Shown: positions 55,373-64,000 of the stretch, piece after piece
How positions within the stretch are numbered: the first letter of the stretch is position 1
How the letters are laid out: each line of letters begins with the position of its first letter
Assembly (NCBI GenBank): GCA_022496185.1
Contig: WTXG01000157.1
Coordinates: forward strand, 21,486-85,485
Direction of reading: 5' to 3'
DNA: 64,000 bases
Source of the DNA: Multifurca ochricompacta
Lineage: Eukaryota; Basidiomycota; Agaricomycetes; Russulales; Russulaceae
Notes under the pieces: generated by a model
What the model saw: only the letters and a program-made list of their open reading frames with translations
Told to the model about the DNA's origin: nothing
Database searches by the model: none
Program-made: the position numbers and the translations under genes

Positions 55373-56859
55373 CCTGCCAGGAAGAAATGCAATCATTCAA
55401 AAGCATGGGGGTCTACGAGGTTGTCACGCGCCCAAATGGACATAAAGTTGTTGGCAGTAAATGGGTGTTCCATACGAAGTGTGGACCCACAGGGGAAGTC
55501 TTGAGGCACAAAGCTCGCATTGTGGCACAGGGTTTCACACAAGTCAAAGGCATCAACTACAACGAGACTTTTGTGCCCATTGTGAAGTTTGCATCTCTTT
55601 GCGCAATTCTTGCATTGGCAATGCAGTTTGATCTTGAAGTACACCAAATGGATGTGAAGTCAGCATATCTTAATGGTGAGCTCAAGGAAGAAATATATAT
55701 GGAACCACCCCCGGGTTTCAACATCCCTGAGGGCATGGTACTCCAACTAGTCAAGGCAGTGTACGGCACCAAGCAAGGCGGCCGTGTATGGTACCAAGAT
55801 ATCAGAGCGAAGTTAGAAAGCATTGGATATCAACACACTGAGGCTGACCATGCCATGTTCATCCACCACAGAAACAATACCCCATCCATCATCACCCTCT
55901 ATGTTGATGATATCACAATGGTATCTAAAACTCTGGAGGAAATAAATGAGGATAAGGAGGCACTCAAAAGGGTCTATGAAATGACAGACCTTGGTGAGCT
56001 TACCTGGATTCTTGGGATGCATGTCACTCATGACTGGAAAGCAGGTTGGATGGCACTCTCCCAGAAAAAATACATTGAAGAAATTTTGGCACATTACAGA
56101 AAATCTGACATTTGACCCATCAGCACCCCTGCTCTCGCAAATGAGCACTTAATCAAACTTGACTCACCCACTGTTGATGTCAAGGTGTACCAGCAAGCCA
56201 TTGGTGCCTTGATGTATCCCATGCTCAGCACCTGCCTGGACCTCGCATACACAGTCGCTGCACTTGGACAACATGCTGCAAATCCTGGAGAGGAACATCA
56301 GTGAGCCCTAGATTGCACATTCCATTACCTTAGAGCCACAAGCGGCATGAAGCTAGTCTTCACACACAGTGCACCTAAAGGAACTGAGCTACAAGGTTAT
56401 GTTGATGCTGATTGGGCTAGCGACGTGAATGATCAAAAATTGACTTTGGGTTTTGTCTTCATTCTAGCTGGAGGTGTGATAAGTTGGAGCTCGAAGAAGC
56501 AACCTTTGATCATGCTATCAAGCACTGAGGCAGAGTATATTGCAGGAGCCCATGCTGCAAAGGAGGCTGTCTGGTTGTGTCAGCTACTAGCTGAAATCCA
56601 CCAGAAGGATGACTTACCTACTACCCTTCACATGGACAACCAATCTGCAATATTGGTCGCCCAAAACCCTGAATTCCATGATCACACCAAACACATCGAG
56701 ATCAGACATCACTTCTTGAGGCACATGCATGAAAACCAAGAGATCGAATTGAAGTATGTACCAACAGGAGAACAACTTGCAGATGTGTTGATGAAGGGCC
56801 TCATGCAGGAGAAACATGAGAAGTTCACTGAAGCGATGGGAATTCAGCATGCAGGCTGA
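55373..56859 (+). pseudogene. copia-2 reverse transcriptase/RNase H, two TGA stops
   Basis: One frame from the hAT-iii junction to 56859, interrupted by TGA at 56113-56115 and near 56302. Reverse transcriptase: VGSKWVFHTKCGPTGEV, FDLEVHQMDVKSAYLNGEL, LYVDDITMV. RNase H: GYVDADWASD, LSSTEAEYIAG, HMDNQSAILVAQNPEFHDHT, GEQLADVLMKGL. The gag-to-integrase part has been lost to insertions. Confidence 0.9.
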
Positions 56860-56866
56860 GGGGGCA

Positions 56867-56964
56867 TGTTAGAATACAGCCACGGCACGCAGCCACATTG
56901 ATACTGGAGATGGCAGCCCGGGATTGATCACATTGAGGCCATTCTACACAATGCACGAGGTATC
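56867..56964 (+). repeat. copia-2 3' LTR, 5' piece
   Basis: Begins TGTTAGAATACAGCC right after the polypurine tract GCTGAGGGGGCA that follows the RNase H stop. It is cut at 56965 by a copia-1 LTR. Confidence 0.82.
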
Positions 56965-57471
56965 TGTTGAACACAGAAGATGTTCGGTGATGCTTCAGGC
57001 ATCAGGTGATTAGATTAGCTACTTTGTAGATTAGATTAGATTCCGGAGTTTCGGACTTTTACTATATCTTTATTACTTTCTTTCTCACATTCCGCAGTAG
57101 CTGACTGATGCACCATGTAACATGTGATTTCTGTAGTGGCCAATGGCCTTTCTCCCTCATGTTTATTGTTTGGACTTTGTCCGGCACTTGTGGACTTATT
57201 CCCAGTGCACAGACCATCCCTTGGATAGTATATAAGGGTGTCTGTTTCGTCCTCTACACTTCAGAGTTTTCTTCACCTCTGAAGTGTAAGTCCTTTCTAC
57301 ATTACTTCCTACTTATACCTTTGACTAACTGCTCTCTGTAGTTAACTTGTCTTCTAGGTCAGTAGTATAGTAATATCCAGAGTTTTCTTCACCTCTGAAG
57401 TTTAACTTGTCTTCTAGCCTAACCTGCTAACACTTTACAGTCAGTATGCTGTGCCATATGCCTGTTCGACA
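56965..57471 (+). repeat. copia-1 LTR, long form
   Basis: 507 bp from TGTTGAACAC to CTGTTCGACA. The hairpin unit with intron 57286-57341 (56 nt, GTAAGT...GACTAAC...CTGTAG) joins TTAACTTGTCTTCTAG. The spliced unit from about 57378 joins the hairpin directly to TTAACTTGTCTTCTAG. Flanks GTATC and AGAGA do not match. Confidence 0.85.
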
Positions 57472-57805
57472 AGAGAAACTCAGGTCTCATAATCTGTAAG
57501 AGCTAGAAAAGCGAGTAGCTCAGTCTTTGGAACAGAAAGACTATATTGCTAGGTAATACCTAGAAAAGCGAGTAGCTACACAAAGAATTAGTAAAATGCA
57601 ATGTAGCTACAAAGAAAATAATACTGACCTCAGTCTTTGGAACAGAAAGACTGAGGATGCTAACTACACTGGTAGTCCTATAATATAGTAAGAAATTTGC
57701 ATGATACAATACCTTGTGCATTGTGTAGAATGGCCTCAATGTGATCAATCCCAGGCTGCCATCTCCAGTATCAATGTGGCTGTGTGCTGTGGCTGTATTC
57801 TAACA
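57472..57805 (-). repeat. copia-2 LTR in inverted orientation
   Basis: Inverse of the 50655-50995 type, ending GTATTCTAACA. It lacks the last few bases of the LTR at the 57472 junction. Intron-like segment at 57628-57576 (53 nt). Its exon 2 is CTACTCGCTTTTCTAG, different from the other copia-2 LTR but identical in its own unspliced and spliced units. Confidence 0.82.
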
Positions 57806-57815
57806 ATGCTTCAGG

Positions 57816-59015
57816 TAGTGATGTGCCTGGCCTGGCTCAAAGTTGGAAGCCAGGCCAAGCCAAGCCATTGTGACAGCCCAGCAAGGGCTTTGGCCTGGCT
57901 CAGAGTAGCTAAAAGCCAAAGCTGCTGGCTCAGGCTGTGGCTTTTGACCATAATTCTAGCACATACAAGTGCAATAGCAATTGTAATGGGTGCAACAATC
58001 CCAATTACAAGCAAGGATTAGATAAGATGATAAAAAGTGTCCTTAATTAAGTAGACAATGAAAATGATGAAAATGCCTGTCAAAAGCTGTGCAGAACACA
58101 GAGATTGATGCATGCATAAGGTTTGAGGTAGTCAGAGATGAACAGCCCTGATTGTACAGCAATAATACACCTATATTGACAATACCAAGAGCCTGCAGCC
58201 CCAAGAGGACAAGATCAGCTCCTACTATGCCTAGATACAATGTAAACCCACCTGCATGTTACAGGATGTCTTATATACATATTTGCTGTTATCCTATGAA
58301 GTGCCAAGTTGGATCATGTGTCCAATGTAAAATAAGACTACAATCAGTTATGGGATGCATAAGAGCATATCTCCATACTACTGTCTTGTTTGGTCACATG
58401 TGGTCTATTTGTGCAGTCTGGCACCCTCTAAAATACATTCTAGACTATTGTTAGACTATCCTGGTAATTACATATTGTTCCATCTATTGACACAGTGTCT
58501 GCAAGTATCTACAATGTCTGTGCTGCATAGGGCAGTTCTGTAAACATGTAATGCACACAAAGTGCAGGGCAGACCACATTGGTCTGGCCACTCTCCTGAC
58601 TGTGAGGGTCAGATCTTGAGTAAACATGCACACAAGGCACTCTGGGCAGCTTTACTAATGGGATACATCATAAGGAATATAGTAAGGCTATTTAACAACA
58701 ATAAAGACAAAGTATATGACTGTGGCCCTGGTGCATGTGAGCTCGCACAATGGCACATCTCACCTGTGCACTTGGGCCTGCACAGCTGGCACTTGTCTCA
58801 AAACTTGATTTCAAAAAAAGGAAAAAAAAAAACTACTAGTTCTACATTGTAAAATATGTACTTTCTCTGCCAAAAGCCATTGCTTGGGCCAAGCTGGGCC
58901 AGGGCCAAGCTGTCTGTGGCAGCTTTGGCTCAGCCCAGACTTCAGGAAAGCCAGAGCCACCTCAGGCCAAGCCAAAGCTGTGGCTTTTGGGCCAAGCCAG
59001 GCTGGAACATCACTA
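57816..59015 (+). mobile_element. Long hAT-i element, TSD GCTTCAGG
   Basis: 1200 bp with ends TAGTGATGT and ACATCACTA and the exact duplication GCTTCAGG at 57808-57815 and 59016-59023. The ends match the 502-bp element at 22480-22981; about 700 bp of unrelated sequence sits in the middle. It is inserted in a copia-1 LTR remnant. Confidence 0.9.
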
Positions 59016-59023
59016 GCTTCAGG

Positions 59024-59399
59024 CATCTAAGGTTCACTTCAGCTGTAGATTAGATTAGATTCCGGAGTTTTGGACTTTTTACAATATCTTTATTACATTT
59101 TTTCTCACCTTACTCAGCTGATTAGTGATGGACTTAGTAATGCACAGTAAGCATGTGATTTCCTTTTGGCCAATGGCCTTTATCCCTCTTTGTGTATTGT
59201 CTGGCACCTGTGGACTTATTCCCAGTGTGCACAGACCATCCCTTGGAGTATATAAGGGTGTCTGTTTCATCTCTTACACTTCAGAGTTCCTTCTACCTCT
59301 GAAGTGTAAGTCCTATCCTCCTTACTCTCTACTTCCTTTAGACTAATGCTCTATGTAGAACTTGTTGTTGAACCAAGATATTAGTACAGAGGCTCTGGG
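59024..59399 (+). repeat. copia-1 LTR remnant
   Basis: Continues from 57806-57815 across the hAT insertion: CATCTAAGGTTCACTTCAG, a TATATAAGGG box, the hairpin and GTAAGT. It is cut at 59400 before the spliced unit. Confidence 0.75.
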
Positions 59400-59826
59400 T
59401 AGTGATGTGCCTGGCCCAGCTCAAAGCTGGAAGCTGGTGTCAAACAGGCATGAGGTGCAGCATACTGACTGTTAGTGTTAGCAGTTTAGGCTAGAGGGAC
59501 AAGTTGTAACACCTGGTGTGGGTGTTCAGCACAACATGTGACTAAGTCGTGTAGCGGAACTATGAAATCAGTGCACACTGTGTTACTAGTGTATGGAGTT
59601 GAGTGATGAGTCAATACCAAGGAGCTAATCCCTTAGTACCATTGAGCAGAGAAGTGCCAGAAGCACTGAGATGAATCAAGAGTTGGGTCTTTAGAGATCA
59701 CCCAGAAGGTAATGCACCAAGTTGATTAAGAAGTTGAGTCTAAGGCATACAGGGCTATCTAAGTGGGCCTTATATACATAATAGAGATCAGAGTCTGAAT
59801 CGGAGTAACATACTTAGTGTATCAAC
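59400..59826 (-). repeat. Three fused fragments: hAT-i end, copia-1 LTR end, gypsy LTR
   Basis: 59400-59437 is the TAGTGATGT end of a hAT-i MITE. 59438-59504 is the last 67 bp of a minus copia-1 LTR. 59505-59826 is a gypsy LTR resembling 8549-9142, broken off by the copia-1 LTR at 59827. Confidence 0.7.
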
Positions 59827-60334
59827 TGTCAAACAATCATGCTGCTGGTTATACTGACTGTGGTTAGTAGTGGTGAGGCTAGAAAGACAAGTATACTTCA
59901 GAGGTTGAAGAAACTCTATATTAACTATACTACTGACCTAGAAAGACAAGTATCTACAAGAGACATTAGTCAAAGGAAAGTAGAAGGTATAGTAAGACTT
60001 ACACTTCAGAGGTTGAAGAAACTCTGAAGTGAAAGAGAAGAGACAGACACCCTTATATACCCATGGGGGCCAGGGGAAATGGTCTGTGCGCACTGGGAAT
60101 AAGTCCACAAGTGCCGGACAATAAACAGAGAGGGATAAAGGCCATTGGCCAAAGAGATATCACATGCTTACTGCACATTACTAAGTCCACCACTAATCAG
60201 CTGAGTAAGGTGAGAAAGAAATGTAATAAAGATAACATAAAAAGTCCGATACTCCGGAATCTAATCTAATCTAATCTACAGCTGAAGCGAACCTTAGATG
60301 CCTGAAGCATCTCCAGACACATTCTGTGTCAACA
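59827..60334 (-). repeat. copia-1 3' LTR, long form
   Basis: 508 bp, ending at TGTTGACACAG (60334) after the polypurine-like ATGGAGGGA. Intron-like segment at 60002-59954 (49 nt, GTAAGT...TTGTAG). Exon 2, ATACTTGTCTTTCTAG, is identical in both units. Confidence 0.88.
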
Positions 60335-63300
60335 TCCCTCCATGGTGAAGGCATCGATCATAGATTGAAATGAGTTAAATGAGCACACCACTGTTCACAA
60401 TTGAATGAACATATCACCAGAGATCCAACTTCTCTAACTCTCAAGTGCGAGAAGGGCATGGTGTTCAGAGGCATATTGCAATGATTCGCTTATGCAAACT
60501 GAAACCATACACACATCTTGTGTCACTCTCGAGGTTGAGAACGTGCTCATGGTGGGAAAGTGAAACTGGTATACAAAGTCTCCAGATTCCAGCTCTTTCA
60601 TTCCAGCACTAGTCCAAATCCAGTTACCATAAGATCAAAAGATGATCTAGGCAGAGACTTTGTAAGGCCATCTGCCAGCATCTCTCCAGTGGGAGTTCGC
60701 ACCAAGTCAATCTGGTGTGATTCTACATACTCCCTAATGGCATGGTACTTTATTGGTATGTGCTTTGATCGCCTTCCTGTGACTGGGTTTAATGCAAGAT
60801 CTACTGCACCCTTATTGTCACAATGCAGTTGTATGGGTGAACTAACTTCATATCCCAACTCCTGCATGAACGTCCTATACCACACTGCCTGATTTGAAGC
60901 CTCAGCAAGGCTCATATACTTGGCTTCAGTGGTGGACTGTGCTACTGTCTTCTGCTTCCTGGAACACCAGCTAATGGCTCCATTAGCAAGGAAAAAGACA
61001 TAGCCTGAGGTGGAGTGGCGGTCCTCTTGATCTCCCCATGAGGAATCCGCAAAGCCATGAAGGCCAACTTCACCATTCCCTCCAGAATAGCGCAACTTGT
61101 AGTCTTTTGTAGCACATACTTTGCTAGTCGCATGTGCTGCTGGGAAGGGTTGGAAGCAAATTGACTGAGGCATGCAACAGTGAAACTAATGTCAAGTCTG
61201 CTTCCAATCTGCACCCAAAGCAGAGACCCCATTAACTGCTGATACCTCTTAATATCAGAGGTAGATGCCTGGTCTTCAAACTTGACCAAGTGAACATCCA
61301 CACCAGAGGGCAGAGGAGTATATACTGGGTTGGAATCCCCCATTCCAAACCTCTCAACTATTGAGGATACATAGGCTGTCTGGTCGATATCCAGTGTCTT
61401 GTTAGGACGGTCCCTGGTGATGTTAACTCCAAGGTATGACTGGATTTCGCCAAGATTGGTCATCTCATATTGACTAGATAGAGAGTCCTTCAGCCATTGG
61501 ATCTTCTTAGTGGAGGACCCAAGTATAGTGATGTCATCAACATATAGAATGACGAAAAGTGAACCATCCCCCTCTTGGTGATGATACACATATACTCCTG
61601 CATCAGAGTATGTCCAAGTAAAGCTCAGTTCATTAAGAACTGCATGGAATTGCAAGTTCCATGCTTGGGAAGCTTGTTTGAGGCCATACAGAGCCTTCTG
61701 TAGCCTACAAACCTTGGACTCTTGTCCAGCAACGATGAAACCAACAGGTTGCTCCATATAAATCTCCTCATCCAGGTCGCCATGTAGGAATGCCGATTTG
61801 ACATCCATCTGATGGATTTCCTGTCGAACAGGCATGAGGTGCAGCATACTGACTGTAAAGTTAGCGTGTGAGGCTAAAAGACAAGTTAGACTTCAGAGGT
61901 GAAGAAAACTCTGTTACTATACTACTGACCTAAAAGACAAGTTAGCTACAGAGAGCGGTTAGTCAAAGGTATAAGTAGGAAGTAATGTAGAAAGACTTAC
62001 ACTTCAGAGGTGAAGAAAACTCTGAAGTGTAGAGGACGAAACAGACACCCTTATAACTACTGAAGGGATGGTCTGTGCGCAATGGAATGCGCTAGAATGT
62101 ACTACTGAGGGACAAAGGCCATTGGCCAGTGAGATATCACATGCTATACAGGATTACTAAGGTACATCAGTCAGCTGCTGCGCATCGTGAGAAAGAAAGT
62201 AATAATGATATGGTAAAAAGTCTGAAACTCCAAATCAATATCTAATCTAATCTTTGCACAGCTTAGACCCTAACCTAGATGCCTGAAGCACCTCAAGACA
62301 CATGCCATGTCAACATTTCCCAATCCTCAAGTGCGGCCAATGCTAATAACAGTCTAAGAGACTCAAATCTGGTGACTGGGGAGAAAGTTTCATCGAAGTC
62401 CACCCCCTCTATTTGGGTGAACCCTTTTGCTACAAGCCTAGCACAAAAGCGTCCATCTGCTTTCAATTTAAAGACCCACTTGGACTTTACTGCCTTTCTA
62501 CCTTCAGGAAGGTCTTCAAGGTGCCACACTTTAAGTTTTTCTAAGGTGTCAATTCATATTGACATGCCTCAAGCCATTCACTGGCATTATCAGACTCCAT
62601 TGCTTCTTTAAATGTAAGAGGATCCCTGTAAGGCAATCCTGCAGCATTAAGTAGATCCATCTGACCAAGTCTGGAAGAACCCTGCATAAACTCTGCATTA
62701 TCCTCGTTGTAGAAGCGAGGATTCAGACGACGATTCCGATTGGGACATGCAGTATCCAAGTCTAAATCATCTTGGATTGCCCTATCTCGTCATTCAGAGC
62801 ATGGACTTGTCCTCTGAAAATTAGGTTGAGGAAGTCTGCCTGCAATTCTTTCTGATTTTCTAATTGCACAGGTTCTTTTGGGAGGGGAGGATGGTTCCAG
62901 AACTTGTGATGGAGGGGTCTGATATATAGTCTGAGGTTGTGTAGTGTCTATATTACGTGTGGGTGTGGTAGGCTTTGGTGGTAATTGAGGAGGTACGATG
63001 TCCTCCTGTTCCTCTTCTAGGTCTTCCTCATCTTGAGGAGCCTCAGGAACATGTGTAGCAGTTGCTGGTGGTGGTTGGACACTTCCACCAGGTAAAGTAA
63101 ATGAGCGACCTTCACTAGGTTGCTCTATGGATTTATCTGCTCTGTTGTCCTTTACAGAGCAGGATGGGAAGGATCTCTCATCAAAGGTAACATCTCATGA
63201 AAAGATGAGAGACTGGGTACGACTATCCCAAAGTGTATAGCCCTTAGAAGTGGGCTCATACCCGACAAAGACGGCTTCCCTGGCTTTGGGATCTAATTTG

Positions 63301-64000
63301 TGCTGCTTGCCCTCTGGAACATGATAGTAGGCTTTGCAACCAAAGACCTTGAAATATGAGACATCTGGTTTGTTCCTGACCAGAAGCTCAAGCGGAGTTT
63401 TCCACTTATTAGAACAGATGGGAGTTCTGTTATAAATATGACATGCTGTCTCAACAGCACACTCCCAGAAACCAAGGGACAGGCCAGCATCATGCAGCAT
63501 GCTAGTGCCTTTTTCCATAATGGTTCTATTAAATCTCTCGGCCCTTCCATTCTGTTGTGGACTATATGGCATCGTAAGTTTATGCTCTATGCCAAAATCT
63601 TCAAGCATTGCCTTCAGTGCCTTGTTCACATACTCGCCACCTCGATCTGTATGAAGACACTTGATTTTATGATTGAATTTATTTTCAAGTAGTGTCTTCA
63701 GTTTATTAAAAACTGGTGTAAACAGATCCTTAGATTTCATTGGAATGATTAAAGCATATCTGCTAAATTGTCCAAGAAAGTGGTGAAGTATAGATTCCCT
63801 TGTATTGAACTGCACTGCAAGGGTCCTACAAGATCACTATGAAGGATCTCAAGGGGGGCTGATGCATGCTTTGAAGATGGGGGAAATGGGAGACGATGGG
63901 ACTTGCCATTTCACAGCCATAACATGGCTTGTCTTCCATTTGGCTACTATTAATTTTGAGGCCTTTAACTGCCTCAGGAGCATATCTTTTCAGGGCTTCT
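60335..64000 (-). pseudogene. copia-1 pol and 3' untranslated region, degenerate, running off the window
   Basis: In minus order from 64000: pre-integrase finger (CYGCEM), integrase core (CLHTDRGGEYVN, MPYSPQQNGRAERFNRT), FKVFGCKAYYHVPEGK, a Pro-rich linker, reverse transcriptase (KSKWVFKLKADG, then IHQMDVKSAFLHGDL and LYVDDITIL after a solo LTR), and RNase H (GFADSSWGDQEDR, TEAKYMSLAEA) ending at 60598. Defects include TGA at 63195-63197 and about 62795, a one-base loss near 62540, a deletion near 61110, frameshifts near 63770 and 63900, and the solo LTR at 61822-62315. The segment 60597-60335 is 3' untranslated. Confidence 0.9.
61822..62315 (-). repeat. Solo copia-1 LTR inside copia-1 pol, TSD TTTCC
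   Basis: 494 bp flanked by TTTCC at 61817-61821 and 62316-62320, splitting the reverse transcriptase between LEDWE and IHQMDVKSA. Intron-like segment at 62000-61946 (55 nt). Exon 2, CTAACTTGTCTTTTAG, is private to this LTR and present in both its unspliced and spliced units. Confidence 0.93.

Noticed and set aside
1..64000. CRISPR arrays, rRNA or tRNA genes, bacterial operons
   Set aside because: Looked for and not seen. The repeats are LTRs, MITEs and foldbacks, and genes have spliceosomal introns. Weak tRNA genes could be missed without a covariance search.

Overview
This is a repeat-rich nuclear window from a filamentous fungus, most likely an agaricomycete basidiomycete. The evidence is many short spliceosomal introns of about 50-60 nt, a basidiomycete-type sesquiterpene synthase relic, a NACHT-ankyrin gene of the fungal type, HAM1-like and berberine-bridge-like genes, Tf1/sushi-like chromoviruses and abundant copia solo LTRs. 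I could not assign a species.

Layout. 1-22.1 kb is nested retrotransposons, mostly on the minus strand: a copia-1 leader and LTR split by a complete Ty3/gypsy chromovirus (E1, 691-8008), a broken related chromovirus (E0, 8549-12074) carrying nested solo LTRs, and a second complete chromovirus (E2, 12515-20016). A hAT-type element (20049-21498), a gypsy solo LTR and a GC-rich hAT MITE follow. 23.4-49.1 kb is the gene island: a secreted FAD-linked oxidase (23374-25361), a NACHT-ankyrin protein (28468-30718), a sesquiterpene synthase pseudogene (33376-34574), a HAM1-like gene with a one-base frame disruption (35251-37814), ribosomal protein P1 and SEC61 alpha in divergent orientation with a hAT MITE between them, two paralogous beta-trefoil genes head to head (43363-44053 and 45863-46605), and a multipass membrane protein (47178-49051). 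50-64 kb is again transposon wreckage, mainly copia-1 and copia-2 parts, chromovirus LTRs, hAT elements and a foldback element.

Two retroelement features look most novel. First, nine copia-type LTRs of three families contain a canonical 49-56 nt intron (GT-AG, usually with a CTAAC-like branch site) just downstream of the predicted RNA start. Each is followed within the same LTR by a second copy of the same segment with exactly that intron removed. Private variants are shared between the unspliced and spliced copies of one LTR, as if the spliced copy is rebuilt at each replication cycle. Second, the chromoviruses carry a third ORF of about 400 codons after pol. In E0 and E2 it encodes a conserved protein ending in a cluster of CCHC zinc knuckles, and in E1 and E2 it lies in the same frame as pol beyond a stop with a shared purine-rich context.

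The transposon ORFs are decayed in a uniform way: all 16 premature in-frame stops I located are TGA, and E2's two LTRs differ by 17 transitions and no transversion, as expected from C-to-T change at methylated or RIP-like sites. Exon structures below were built by hand from splice consensus and reading-phase agreement; no alignment or database search was run.
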